Source: Billgrantia desiderata
Lineage (GTDB): Bacteria > Pseudomonadota > Gammaproteobacteria > Pseudomonadales > Halomonadaceae
Direction of reading: 5' to 3'
DNA: 64,000 nucleotides
Assembly (NCBI GenBank): GCA_011742915.1
Contig: JAAQTN010000029.1
Span: 1 to 64,000 of the forward strand
Under the pieces are notes generated by a model, which did no database searches, was not told the DNA's origin, and saw only the letters and a program-made list of their open reading frames with translations. A program made the translations under genes and the position numbers. Positions 47,657 through 57,207 of the stretch are shown here, piece after piece (position 1 is the first letter of the stretch; every line of letters begins with the position of its first letter).

Positions 47657-48334
47657 TCAGCTGCTTGAGGCCGCCAGGGTCGGGGATAGCTCCTCACCAG
47701 TGGCATCGAAAGTGTCGCGCAACGGCCTGGCAGGGGTTCCTACCACCTTCTCGCCATCCCTCACCGATCCTATGACCGTCGCTCCGGCGCCGATAAACAC
47801 TCCCTTGCCGATTGTCACACATTGGATCACTCTGGCACCGATGCCTACCCAGGTATAAGCACCTACCACCACGTGACCGGCGAGGTTAGCCCCAGGCGCC
47901 ACATGCACGCCCTGCCCCAGCAGGCAGTCATGGCCGACGGTGGCGCCGGTATTGATGATGGTCCCTTCCCCGCACCGCGTGAAGGCGTTGACGATACAGC
48001 CTGCCACCGCCAGGGTTCCCATGCCCAGCTCGGCGTAGCGGCTTACCATGGCAGCTGGATGGATAAGGCTGACGATGGGTGCCCCTTGAGCCGCCAGTAC
48101 CTGCAGCCAGCTGCAACGCCGGCGATTGTTACCGATAGCGACGAAGACTCCGCCATAGTGGCGCAGATTCTGGAGCAAATGGCGCCCACTGCCCTGTATC
48201 GGCCAGTGCTCCGTCGTCACCCGATCGGGCCAGGCATCGTCATAGAAGTGTACCGTCTCCCATCCCTGGAGCTCGGCGCAATCCGCCACGACCTTTCCGT
48301 GTCCACCCGCGCCCAGTATGGCCAGCATGCTCAT
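47657..48334 (-). CDS. PglD-type sugar N-acetyltransferase
   Basis: A 225-residue two-part protein: an N-terminal Rossmann-like nucleotide-sugar binding part (LAILGAGGHGKVVADCAELQ) and a left-handed beta-helix of hexapeptide repeats. GTIINTGATVGHDCLLGQGV contains the candidate catalytic His. PglD acetylates the 4-amino group of UDP-4-amino-sugars to give UDP-diacetylbacillosamine. With the dehydratase, aminotransferase and PglC-type enzyme here, that pathway is a good guess, but related enzymes use other 4-amino sugars. ATG 48334 is chosen; ATG 48328 is possible. Confidence 0.82.
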   Translation of the reverse strand: MSMLAILGAGGHGKVVADCAELQGWETVHFYDDAWPDRVTTEHWPIQGSGRHLLQNLRHYGGVFVAIGNNRRRCSWLQVLAAQGAPIVSLIHPAAMVSRYAELGMGTLAVAGCIVNAFTRCGEGTIINTGATVGHDCLLGQGVHVAPGANLAGHVVVGAYTWVGIGARVIQCVTIGKGVFIGAGATVIGSVRDGEKVVGTPARPLRDTFDATGEELSPTLAASSS

Positions 48335-48472
48335 GAAAGGTGCCCTGCCTTGCGAGGTTACGAGGGGGTCCATGAACATGCTAGCCACTCAGGATGACAC
48401 TTTGTTGATACTTAGGTTAATGCCCCGAAACCGCACGCAGGGGGGCGAAGCATGACGTCGTCTGGTGTGACC

Positions 48473-49426
48473 TCAATACCACATCCTCGGGCGAGGTTGG
48501 CCTCCAAGCTCGGCCGTAGCGTCCTTGTTCGGCAACTCCAGTAAGCTACCGAGATATTCCAACCCATAGCGAGTATAATATCCCTCAGACATATTGGCAC
48601 CTGGGGTAAAGGTCATTTCAGCCAAAATTGGCTCACCATTCTTTTCATAAAAATCCACCCTGACAAAGGGAAACGGATTTGCAAGCAATTGAGCATAACG
48701 GATCATTTCATCAAGACATTTGGGGCGCTCAACCGGACGTTCGAAAGATTTCTTGCGACCGATATTGAGTCGCTGCCAATCAAGGTCGAAGACATCTTGC
48801 CACTCTTCACCCCCCTTTTCCGTCCAAACCTCTACTAACCTGGCCACCCCATTGAAACAATATACGTTGTAGTCACGGGGAAGATCCCCATCTTCACCCT
48901 CGACATATTCTTCCAAGATAATCCTGGGGATTATCTTGTCGTAATGAAACTCTAGGTTCTTGCTTCCGAACTTCTCCCCCATCCATTTCCTCAGCTTTTC
49001 CTTGACCTCTTCTTGATCGAGCTCATCCTTGTCGGCAGACACGATATTATACCCACAGCCATGCGTGCACTTTAACGCAAACTTTTTCGGAAGATCGGAC
49101 CAGGCAATATCGTCCACCGAGTCATATACCGCGATCAACGTCTTGAGTATCCCAGCACAGCCCTGACGCTCGGCATACTCACGCACCCGGTACTTGTCGG
49201 CACATATTGAACGCAGAGGATCTTTCGAGTAGATGTTCAACCACTGCAGCTTTTCGTTGAAGCTCCGAGGATTTTTTATATCGATAACCTTCCCCGTCTT
49301 CTGAAAGTAAAGGAGTCTCGCGGCAGCCTCAGGGGAGGTCTTGTACAACTTACTCAGAACTTTTCGCCACATCAATCGACATGCCCTTCTCAAATTTTTC
49401 AACAAGCATTCTTTATTTTTACTCAT
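48473..49426 (-). CDS. TupA-like ATP-grasp protein
   Basis: A 317-residue protein of the ATPgrasp_TupA type, with the family blocks IKNPRSFNEKLQWLNIYSKD, CADKYRVREYAE, FALKCTHGCGYN, DYNVYCFNG and the metal-binding AEMTFTPGANM. TupA was named in teichuronopeptide synthesis, where amino acids are joined to a uronic-acid polymer; members are common in polysaccharide clusters, yet few are characterised. It is distinctly more A/T-rich than neighbouring genes, a sign of separate origin. The frame has a TTG at 49450, but ATG 49426 follows a GGGGGAAG site. A 225-bp gap separates it from the aminotransferase. Confidence 0.78.
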   Translation of the reverse strand: MSKNKECLLKNLRRACRLMWRKVLSKLYKTSPEAAARLLYFQKTGKVIDIKNPRSFNEKLQWLNIYSKDPLRSICADKYRVREYAERQGCAGILKTLIAVYDSVDDIAWSDLPKKFALKCTHGCGYNIVSADKDELDQEEVKEKLRKWMGEKFGSKNLEFHYDKIIPRIILEEYVEGEDGDLPRDYNVYCFNGVARLVEVWTEKGGEEWQDVFDLDWQRLNIGRKKSFERPVERPKCLDEMIRYAQLLANPFPFVRVDFYEKNGEPILAEMTFTPGANMSEGYYTRYGLEYLGSLLELPNKDATAELGGQPRPRMWY

Positions 49427-49651
49427 CTTCCCCCCAGCCAAGTGAATCAAGATCTGGAATCAAATAATTATTCCCACGTCCCTCGTTATTTCGTTCCCCT
49501 GATGCCAGTTCTCGGCATGGTTCTTCCGAAGAAACCTCGCCTCTTAATCGGCAGCCTGTCCCGCGGCCATTTTCTTTTGCCCAATTGGAGATGGCATGCT
49601 CCTGTGTGGCGCGGACACTCGCCACCCTTGGCGACGGAACGTTGGAGTCTC

Positions 49652-50824
49652 TCACCCGGCCGCCTCGTCCATGACCTCCTCGAGGACGCGACAGGTGGTA
49701 TCGATCTCGCCCACGGTCAAGGTGGGATGGCACAGGAACATCAGGCTGGTCTCGCCCAGCTCTCGGGCCACCGGCAGCCGGTTCTCCGGTCGCCAGCCGG
49801 TAGCGTCGAAGGCCTTCTCCAGATAAATTTCCGAGCAGGAGCCGCTATAACAAGGCACTCCCCGTGTTGTGACTTCCTGGAGGATCCGATCACGGCTCCA
49901 GCCCTCCTTGAGAGTCTGTGGTTCCACAAAGACATAGCACTTGTAGGCGGCATGCTCGATGTGCCCAGGTATCGCCGGAACGCGCAGTCCAGGACACCCC
50001 TTGGCTGCCTCCCAGATCCGCACGGCATTGTGACGTCGCGCAGCTGACCACTCGGGCAGCCGGCGCAGCTGAATCCTGCCGATGGCGGCTTGCATCTCGG
50101 TCATCCGCCAATTGGTACCCAGGGAGTGATGAAGCCAGCGAAAGCCAGCGGAAGGCGATGGTTCGTGGACGGCCTGCCAGCTCTTGCCGTGATCCTTGTA
50201 GGCCCACATGCGCTGCCAGAGATCGGGATCGTTGGTTGTGACCATACCGCCTTCCCCACCGGTGGTAAGAATCTTGTCCTGACAGAAGGACCAGCAGCCG
50301 ACCTTGCCGATGGTACCCACATTCTGCTCCCGGTAGCGGGCGCCATGGGCTTGGGCGCAATCCTCGATGATGTGTATGCCGTTGCGCGACAGGGTCATCA
50401 GATGCGCCATTTCGCAAGGCCACCCCGCCAAGTGCACCCCAATGATGGCGCGCGTGGCGGGAGTGATCACCGCGACCACGTTCGCCAACGTAACGTTCTG
50501 GGAGTTGCGGTCGACATCCGCAAACACCGGCGTCGCCCCTACCGCGGCGATGCAGGAAGCGGAAGCCAGGAAGGTCCGTGGCGTGACGATCACCTCATCG
50601 CCCGGACCGATCCCCAGGCCACGCAGGGCCAGCTCCAGGGCCACGGTGCCATTGCTCACAGCAATGGCGTACTCGGAGCCCACCGCCGCAGCAAATTCTC
50701 GCTCGAATTCACGACCTTGGGTGCCGGTCCAGTAGTTGACCCGATTGGACAACAAGACCTCTTCCACGGCTCGGGCCTCTTCCTGCGTGAAGGACGGCCA
50801 GGGGGAGAAAGGAGTATTCAGCAT
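49652..50824 (-). CDS. DegT/DnrJ/EryC1/StrS aminotransferase
   Basis: A 390-residue PLP sugar aminotransferase. The PLP lysine is in SFCQDKILTTGGEGGM, preceded by IIEDCAQAHGARY with the ring-binding aspartate. The segment NYWTGTQGREFEREFA is typical of members in glycan clusters. Such enzymes aminate 4-keto sugars, so it can act on the dehydratase product (PglE-like role, inferred). ATG 50824 has GGAGG seven bases upstream; the longer frame to 50893 is not needed. It follows the ATP-grasp gene by 34 bp. Confidence 0.88.
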   Translation of the reverse strand: MLNTPFSPWPSFTQEEARAVEEVLLSNRVNYWTGTQGREFEREFAAAVGSEYAIAVSNGTVALELALRGLGIGPGDEVIVTPRTFLASASCIAAVGATPVFADVDRNSQNVTLANVVAVITPATRAIIGVHLAGWPCEMAHLMTLSRNGIHIIEDCAQAHGARYREQNVGTIGKVGCWSFCQDKILTTGGEGGMVTTNDPDLWQRMWAYKDHGKSWQAVHEPSPSAGFRWLHHSLGTNWRMTEMQAAIGRIQLRRLPEWSAARRHNAVRIWEAAKGCPGLRVPAIPGHIEHAAYKCYVFVEPQTLKEGWSRDRILQEVTTRGVPCYSGSCSEIYLEKAFDATGWRPENRLPVARELGETSLMFLCHPTLTVGEIDTTCRVLEEVMDEAAG

Positions 50825-50858
50825 TGCATGTCCTCCTGTAGCCAGGCGTGCCGTCGGC

Positions 50859-51824
50859 CTACTGACCAGGCCGAACCAGCACCTTGGCGTCATAGCGCAG
50901 CATCATGAGATTCGCATCCCAGCTGTCGTGAAAGTCGATGTCACGCCCCAGGAAATATTCATCGATCAGCCACGCCGGATAGTGGGCACCGGCGGCGTCA
51001 GCGAGAGGAAAGCCTCCACCGAAGCGCGGGTTGATCTCCAGCGCCTTGATGTCTCGCGTACGGTGGTTGTAGAACAGCTGGACGGTAATGCAGCCACGCG
51101 CCCCCTTCAGATGCGACAAGCGCTCGGCCAAATAATCATGGACGAACCCGCGTCGGGTGATGCATTTGCTCACCTCGCCGGCACGCACTTCGAGCCGCTG
51201 GCGAGGTACCAGGCAACGCAGCTTACCGCAGCGATCATAGTAGACATCTACGCTGTACTCCTGGTAACCCTCACCGATCAGCTCCATGAAGATGTTCTTC
51301 TCGTTGTGGAGCATTTCCTCGGTAAGGCAATGGGGACTCGAAACCACACTTGCTCCCAGGCCACTGCTGCCATCATAGGGCTTGCAGAAGCATGGAAAGA
51401 CCAAGGCATCGCGGGGATAGATGACCGGGGTAGAGATTGTCAGCTCCGTAAAAAGCTTGGCGGTGAGACGCTTGTCACGACAGGCTTCAATCAGCGTTTC
51501 ATCGGCGATGATCGGTGCGACACCCAACCGAATGAAGTGGTCACGATGATGAGAAAGTATCAACAGTTCCGTGTCGATAGTGGGAATGAGCATGCCCACT
51601 TTCTGCTCCCTGCACAGCGAGAGCAGTGCATCGATATAACCCGGTGTGCCTATGCGCGGGACTGTGAAGCTCTGATCGGCCAAGTGGCAAGCTGCCGAGA
51701 GAGAAGTGTCGATATCGGCGGCAAGGACCCGTGCACCGGGAGCACGTTCATGAAGCGCCGTGCGGAATGCCTCGAGCAGTTCCACCCGCCGACCCGCCGA
51801 GAGGATGAGAATATTAGCGTTCAT
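50859..51824 (-). CDS. ATP-grasp ligase (carbamoyl-phosphate-synthase-like)
   Basis: A 321-residue ATP-grasp enzyme with an N-terminal Rossmann-like preATP domain ([35 protein letters not shown]), the ATP-binding lysine loop FCKPYDGSSGLGASVV and the metal-binding LEINPRFGGGFPL. Relatives in exopolysaccharide clusters are unassigned; the fold makes carboxylate-amine or similar bonds. It overlaps the initiating transferase gene by 11 bp, which argues for translational coupling. Its substrate cannot be read from sequence. Confidence 0.8.
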   Translation of the reverse strand: MNANILILSAGRRVELLEAFRTALHERAPGARVLAADIDTSLSAACHLADQSFTVPRIGTPGYIDALLSLCREQKVGMLIPTIDTELLILSHHRDHFIRLGVAPIIADETLIEACRDKRLTAKLFTELTISTPVIYPRDALVFPCFCKPYDGSSGLGASVVSSPHCLTEEMLHNEKNIFMELIGEGYQEYSVDVYYDRCGKLRCLVPRQRLEVRAGEVSKCITRRGFVHDYLAERLSHLKGARGCITVQLFYNHRTRDIKALEINPRFGGGFPLADAAGAHYPAWLIDEYFLGRDIDFHDSWDANLMMLRYDAKVLVRPGQ

Positions 51825-52440
51825 GGTGCTGGGCCGCATCCCGGGTGGGAAGGTTGCCGCGAAAGCGCGGCGTAATGGTGTGGCCATCTGCCGCGATGCC
51901 GTCTCGCCTAAGGACCTTCCTGACCGTAAGCAGTAGGATCTTCATGTCCATGCGGAGTGTTGCGTTATCGACGTACCAGACATCGAGACGAAACTTATCC
52001 TCCCAGGTAAGGGCATTGCGCCCATTGACCTGCGCCCAACCAGTGATACCGGGACGAACCTCATGACGCCGGAACTGCTCGGGGGTGTAGAGCGGCAAGT
52101 AGTCCATCAGCAGCGGCCGAGGCCCCACCAGGCTCATGTCTCCCCTGAGAACGTTCCAGAGCTCGGGCAGCTCATCCAGGCTGGTTGAGCGCAGGAACTT
52201 TCCGAACGGTGTCAGGCGCTGTGCCGAGGGCAATAGCTGGCCATGCTGGTCACGTATATCCAGCATGGTGCGGAACTTAATCATCTGAAACGGCTTGCCA
52301 TGCAAGCCCGGACGCTGCTGGGTAAAAAGCACCGGCGCGCCAAGCTTCCTGCGGACCAGCAGGGCTACCACCAGGAGCAACGGGGCCAGCACAATCAGCA
52401 AGCCCATGGCAATGAGAAGATCGAATAATCGTTTCAGCAT
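51814..52440 (-). CDS. PglC-type initiating sugar-1-phosphate transferase
   Basis: A 208-residue monotopic phosphoglycosyl transferase that moves a sugar 1-phosphate to undecaprenyl phosphate, starting the repeat unit. It has the N-terminal membrane helix ([20 protein letters not shown]), the family block QMIKFRTM, then the catalytic [24 protein letters not shown] with the Asp-Glu pair, and [14 protein letters not shown]. It is the short PglC form without the extra WbaP/WcaJ membrane domain. Gene overlaps on both sides (7 bp and 11 bp) show tight coupling. Confidence 0.92.
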   Translation of the reverse strand: MLKRLFDLLIAMGLLIVLAPLLLVVALLVRRKLGAPVLFTQQRPGLHGKPFQMIKFRTMLDIRDQHGQLLPSAQRLTPFGKFLRSTSLDELPELWNVLRGDMSLVGPRPLLMDYLPLYTPEQFRRHEVRPGITGWAQVNGRNALTWEDKFRLDVWYVDNATLRMDMKILLLTVRKVLRRDGIAADGHTITPRFRGNLPTRDAAQHHER

Positions 52441-53564
52441 GATATCCCCATCTCCTTGAGCATCACGGCATTGACCAACCTGACATCAAACTTCTTCATG
52501 GCTGCCTCACGCGCCCGCTTGCCCATGCCAATCGCCAGTTCAGGATTTTCGAGGAACTTGCACATGGCACTGGCCAGCCGATCCGCATCCCGCGGTGGCA
52601 CCAAATAACCATTTTCCCCATCCACAACGGTCTCCCGGCAGCCTGGTGTATCGGTGGTGATGACCGGACGCCCCATGGCCAGGGCCTCGAGGATGGTGCG
52701 AGGAATTCCCTCGCGATAGAAGGAAGGCAATACGAACACGCTGGCGGTCGCCAGCGCCTCTCGCACGTCATCGAGCTTACCTAGATAGGTGATGACCCCA
52801 TCCGCCACCCATCTGTCCAGCTCCTGAAGAGTGATCGCCCTGGGGTTACTGTCCAAGCCGCCTACCAACAGGAAGGAGGCCTCGGGAAATGCCTCCTTGA
52901 GGCGATAGGCGGCCTCGACGTACTCCCTGACGCCCTTGTCGATAAGCAAACGGGAAATCAGCACGAAAGTGACACGGCCGGGATAGTCACGCGGAGCGTA
53001 ATGCTCGATATCGACACCGGAGCCATTGACCACCACCGAGGGGGTGGTGCCATTCAACATACCCAGTTGCCGGAACAGCGTCTGGTCATCAGGATTCTGG
53101 AAGAACACCTTGTGAGCATGTCGCAGCGACTGGCGATAGAGATGGGTCACGATGCCGCCTACCAGGCGCTGCCTATGATTCTCACTGCACTCCGAAAAGG
53201 CGTAACCGAGCCCGGTGATCAGGGCAAAGCGCTGCGGACACCCTGCCAGGGCACCGGCAAGGGTACCGAAGATCACTGGCTTTACGGTGTAGCCAAGCAC
53301 ATAGTCGGGCCTGACCCGGTGCATGAGCTGTGCCAGGTCAACCAGGGTGCGAACGTCATCCACGAGATTCATGCCGGTACGCTTGAGGTAGATCTCATGG
53401 ACATGCACCCCCTTCTGTTCCAGCATGGCACGGATCTCGCTGTCCGGCGGAAGATCGGGGCTTGCGGCATGCACCGTCAGCCCCTGGTCGATCAAGTCCG
53501 AGATAAGATGGCCACGGAATCTGATCAATGACCCCGGCGCACCGGCGATGATGAGAAATTTCAT
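52434..53564 (-). CDS. Glycosyltransferase family 4 (PglA-like)
   Basis: A 376-residue GT-B glycosyltransferase. It starts MKFLIIAGAPGSLIRFRGHL and has the GT4 nucleotide-sugar site with the E-x7-E motif in YREGIPRTILEALAMG and GCRETVVDGENGYLVPPRD. In PglA this fold adds the second sugar to the lipid-linked bacillosamine; the gene overlaps the PglC-type gene by 7 bp, so it probably adds the second sugar here. The start at 53564 overlaps the stop of the next glycosyltransferase by 4 bp. Confidence 0.85.
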   Translation of the reverse strand: MKFLIIAGAPGSLIRFRGHLISDLIDQGLTVHAASPDLPPDSEIRAMLEQKGVHVHEIYLKRTGMNLVDDVRTLVDLAQLMHRVRPDYVLGYTVKPVIFGTLAGALAGCPQRFALITGLGYAFSECSENHRQRLVGGIVTHLYRQSLRHAHKVFFQNPDDQTLFRQLGMLNGTTPSVVVNGSGVDIEHYAPRDYPGRVTFVLISRLLIDKGVREYVEAAYRLKEAFPEASFLLVGGLDSNPRAITLQELDRWVADGVITYLGKLDDVREALATASVFVLPSFYREGIPRTILEALAMGRPVITTDTPGCRETVVDGENGYLVPPRDADRLASAMCKFLENPELAIGMGKRAREAAMKKFDVRLVNAVMLKEMGISC

Positions 53565-54730
53565 GGACGTCCCCTTTCCATTGCATCCGCGACACCCAGG
53601 CATTCGACCCACACCTTGCTGTAAGACGCCACCATCCGGTCAATAGTGAAATGATTCCGTATTCTTTCTGCGCAACCGCGGCGACGCTCGATCCAATCCC
53701 TGAAAAGGGTTTTGCGTTCAACCAGTGCGACCTGTATTGCATCCGCCAATGCCTTGGTATCGCGCGGGGGCACGACCCAACCCGTTTCACCGATGATGAG
53801 AGAAGTGTCACCGACATCGGTCCCCACGCAGGGCGTACCACAGGCCATGGCTTCGGCGATCACATTGGGAAAGGCCTCACCGAAGGCGCTGGAGAGGACA
53901 TGCAGATCCAGGCAGTTCATGATCTCGGGAATATCAGAGCGAAGTCCCAGCAAGCGGGTATGGGCAGTAAGCCCCAGTTCGTCGATCCAGCCGACCAGGG
54001 TGGCATTCCCCTCATCGAGATCGGCCCCCACCAGCAGGCACAGGAAGTCATGGCCACGGGACTTGACTTCGGCAAGCGCCCTCAGGAGATTTTCATGATC
54101 CTTCTGAGCATTGAACCGGCCAACCATGCCCAGGATCGGGCGTGCCGCATCGGAACCCAGCAGCGTCTCCCTGTGTGCCAGCACGTCCCGATGCTTATGA
54201 GGGCGAAAATCGGAGAGGTCATAGCCATTGGCAATCACCACCATCTTGTCGGCTTGATAGCCGAGAGCCGCATGCAGCCTGGCCGCTTCGTTGGCACAGC
54301 AGACGATGCGGTCGGGCACCAGGCCGGAGAGTCTCGCGCAGAGCTTGGCCGCGAAAATCGACGAACGAGAACTGTGCCCGGCCTCCAAGGCAGTATGTCT
54401 GATGCCCCAGCACACGTGACGGATACCGGCCAGACGCGCACAAACCCCACCGACCAAGTCAGGGTGATACATCCAGGTCTGGACGAGATCGGGCTCGTAG
54501 CGTTTCAGGCACCGCCAGAGCGCAACCACCCCGGTCACCAGTCCTGCCTGGCGGGAAAACCCCAGCGACTCGACCATCACCCCATGTCGGCGCAGTGGTT
54601 CCTCGAGGTCCCCGCCACCGATCATGGCAATGACGGTATGCCGATTGCTTGAGTCGTTCATGCAGAGCCGACACAGAGCGGACTGGGCTCCTCCCGGAAA
54701 CAGGCTGGTAATGACATGGATAATATGCAT
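53561..54730 (-). CDS. Glycosyltransferase family 4
   Basis: A 389-residue GT-B enzyme. The N-terminal acceptor domain begins MHIIHVITSLFPGGAQSALC; the C-terminal donor domain has ILGMVGRFNAQKDHENLLRA and the E-x7-E motif in SAFGEAFPNVIAEAMACG, followed by CVGTDVGDTSLIIG. It probably adds a later sugar of the repeat unit. It lies in the run of overlapping genes leading to the PglC-type transferase. Donor and linkage cannot be predicted. Confidence 0.85.
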   Translation of the reverse strand: MHIIHVITSLFPGGAQSALCRLCMNDSSNRHTVIAMIGGGDLEEPLRRHGVMVESLGFSRQAGLVTGVVALWRCLKRYEPDLVQTWMYHPDLVGGVCARLAGIRHVCWGIRHTALEAGHSSRSSIFAAKLCARLSGLVPDRIVCCANEAARLHAALGYQADKMVVIANGYDLSDFRPHKHRDVLAHRETLLGSDAARPILGMVGRFNAQKDHENLLRALAEVKSRGHDFLCLLVGADLDEGNATLVGWIDELGLTAHTRLLGLRSDIPEIMNCLDLHVLSSAFGEAFPNVIAEAMACGTPCVGTDVGDTSLIIGETGWVVPPRDTKALADAIQVALVERKTLFRDWIERRRGCAERIRNHFTIDRMVASYSKVWVECLGVADAMERGRP

Positions 54731-54765
54731 TGCTGAGCCTCGACTTTAGTGTCCATCGGCACGCT

Positions 54766-55710
54766 TCAATCCTCCTGGAAGCGCAGCTTCAACCACTCCA
54801 GAATGCCGAAAGGAACCAGAGAGATAAGGGTCCACTTCAAGCAATAAGCCACATCGTGCATCCAGTAGAATGACCTTGGAAGCAGCAACATGGGTAAAGC
54901 CACCCTCTTCTTCTTCGCTTCCAGCCAAGCGTACTTGATCATCTTGTTGGAATAGTTTTTCAACCACCTTTCATCCTTGTCATTCTCGAAGGGCCCGAAC
55001 TCATCGACCATTTGGCGAAAAAGATGAATCGAAGGTGTGGCCGTTCTGGAAACACCGACGACATCACGATAGGAAATCGCAGCGACATGAGGCGACCAGA
55101 CCATGCGTTTCAACTTCGCCATGAGTTTGACCCAAGCGAATAGATCACCAGAGCGGTTGGTACGCCCTTCCGGAAAAACCATGTAACTTGACAAAGCCGC
55201 CCTTTTAATAAGTATCGTATTGGTTTGTATGCAACGCATTCCCTTACATGCGTACTGCAGATAGTCGGAAAGATAGAGAACCTGCGCCCCCTTCGACATG
55301 AAGCGCTCGGAAAATGGGTCCAACTTCTGTTTAGTACCGAACTGATCGATACGACCTGCGGAGATAATTGAAGTATCAGGAAATTCTTTCACAACCTCCA
55401 TAGCGCGCTCGATATGCTCAGGAAACCAGAAATCATCGGCATCCAGAAACCCAATCCAGTCTCCTGTTGCTCGCCTGATGCCGAGGTTCCGGGCAGCATA
55501 GCCTCCCGGTCCAGATAGGGTTCTACTGAGCACCCTGATGCGGGGATCATCGAATGCCGCCACCTTCTTCATGCTTTCATCCGTAGAGGCATCATCGACA
55601 ATCAACAACTCCATAACCGGATAGGTCTGATCGAGTACAGACTGGATGGCCCTGCCAACATATTTCGCCTTGTTATAGACAGGCATCACGACGGTAACGG
55701 TTGGACGCAT
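54766..55710 (-). CDS. Glycosyltransferase family 2
   Basis: A 314-residue GT-A enzyme with the N-terminal GT2 domain TVTVVMPVYNKAKYVGRAI, the acidic LIVDDASTDESM and the metal-binding DXD-like WIGFLDADDFWFPEH. The C-terminal part is basic with amphipathic helices. ATG 55710 has GGAG six bases upstream; ATG 55722 also lies in frame. The gene is AT-rich compared with the housekeeping part of the window. Sugar specificity unknown. Confidence 0.87.
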   Translation of the reverse strand: MRPTVTVVMPVYNKAKYVGRAIQSVLDQTYPVMELLIVDDASTDESMKKVAAFDDPRIRVLSRTLSGPGGYAARNLGIRRATGDWIGFLDADDFWFPEHIERAMEVVKEFPDTSIISAGRIDQFGTKQKLDPFSERFMSKGAQVLYLSDYLQYACKGMRCIQTNTILIKRAALSSYMVFPEGRTNRSGDLFAWVKLMAKLKRMVWSPHVAAISYRDVVGVSRTATPSIHLFRQMVDEFGPFENDKDERWLKNYSNKMIKYAWLEAKKKRVALPMLLLPRSFYWMHDVAYCLKWTLISLVPFGILEWLKLRFQED

Positions 55711-55779
55711 AGCAATCTCCATACATCCTTGAAAGAAAACCCGCTCTTTGAATGTCAAACGTTGACAAAAATGGACGTT

Positions 55780-57111
55780 TCATTGCGCTTCCGACACCCT
55801 TTCATTGCCGCTATAACGAGAGCAGAAGGAGTAACAGATTCCGATACCGATCATCATCCATATCATGCGCGCCGAATACCCCTTGAAGATAAAGGGCTCC
55901 TTGATCTCGGCGATGAACATGATGATCATCAACACGATCCAGATGCTCTTGTAATGAGTAATCATCAAGAGATACCTGGCCAAATAGGCGTAGAAGAGGT
56001 AGAAGCTGACAGCAATAGGGATGCCCAAGGCCGTCAACATTTTCATGTAACCCGCATCCACACGTCCTTCAAGCGTGAAGTCACCCCAATGGGCGCCTAC
56101 ACCAAATATCAGTTTCGTCCAGATGTCGGGTATCTCGAACATCCTGGCGACGGTCCTGGTAGTACCCTCTTGCTGAACTCCTTCCATGCCTTGGTAAAAG
56201 AAATTGATTGAGTAGGCAAGCACATTTTCCGGGAAAAATATGGCAAAGACCGGAGGTGCGACAAGGATAATGGATGCGACTGTGAAATAGAGGATTATGC
56301 GGTGGAAAGACAGTTTCTCTCTCGCCATCACGAGGTTTAGTAAATGAAACATCACGATGCCGACGAAAGCCAACAGAATACCGGTGCGACCTATGAACAG
56401 AAGCGAAGTAAAGATCGTCACGGAAGCCACCAGGGTATAGAGCAGACCAATCTTCTTCTTGATATAAAGCGCCTGGAGAATGATCAGCACGGTACCATGC
56501 AGCAGGGACAGGTTGGCCGCCCCTCCAGAGGCGATTCCCCGAAGGCGATACTCACGAGTCAGGTAATTGATATTAGCGTCTTCCGGCTGATAGAGCATGG
56601 ACTCCACCAGATTCCTGAAAGGAGGAAATTGATATTCCAGTATGATGATTGCCGCATTCACGAGTACGATAAAAGAGACCAGCTTGAAACAAAGGGTAAT
56701 CACCTGATCCACATCGAGTGCCTTCCGCATCAGGTACTGGGCCAGGACAAACCCCGTGAGCAGATAAAAGCACACTTGAATCATGTACATCAGGAAGCTC
56801 GTAGTGAAAGCCTCCGAGTAAATCGTGATCATGACCAGGTTGTACAGGCAATACAGGCAGAAGAAGATATAGATGAGAATCAAAAATTCCTGTTGCAACG
56901 CCTTGACGACAAGGCGCAAGTTCACCAGAAGAAACAGCAAGATAGACAGGACGCCCCCATGCAGCATCATGACACGAAGGTCAAAATAAGGGGACAACAG
57001 ATAGAGATACAGAAAAATCGTCAGCATGCTGACATTGAAGAAGGTAACTCCATGTATGTAACGGAGGCCTCGAAAGCTGTCGACGTCTTCTGTACGAGTT
57101 TGGTATCTCAC
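55780..57111 (-). CDS. Wzy-like O-antigen/exopolysaccharide polymerase
   Basis: A 443-residue protein with about 11-12 transmembrane helices and a larger external loop around residues 285-345. The overall pattern (AT-rich gene, low similarity, loop with IWTKLIFGVGAHWGDF, close to Wzc and glycosyltransferases) fits a Wzy polymerase or ligase. These proteins are poorly conserved, so the call rests on topology and context. The start is GTG 57111. It lies between the GT2 gene and wzc. Confidence 0.72.
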   Translation of the reverse strand: MRYQTRTEDVDSFRGLRYIHGVTFFNVSMLTIFLYLYLLSPYFDLRVMMLHGGVLSILLFLLVNLRLVVKALQQEFLILIYIFFCLYCLYNLVMITIYSEAFTTSFLMYMIQVCFYLLTGFVLAQYLMRKALDVDQVITLCFKLVSFIVLVNAAIIILEYQFPPFRNLVESMLYQPEDANINYLTREYRLRGIASGGAANLSLLHGTVLIILQALYIKKKIGLLYTLVASVTIFTSLLFIGRTGILLAFVGIVMFHLLNLVMAREKLSFHRIILYFTVASIILVAPPVFAIFFPENVLAYSINFFYQGMEGVQQEGTTRTVARMFEIPDIWTKLIFGVGAHWGDFTLEGRVDAGYMKMLTALGIPIAVSFYLFYAYLARYLLMITHYKSIWIVLMIIMFIAEIKEPFIFKGYSARMIWMMIGIGICYSFCSRYSGNERVSEAQ

Positions 57112-57207
57112 GGCTTCCTACCTTCGCTGAGCGATTGCCGATTCACCGAATGAGAGTCGAACGCTTCATCAGCCCCCGGCTGACGGTGCCAGCCGGGGAA
57201 GCGTGGG

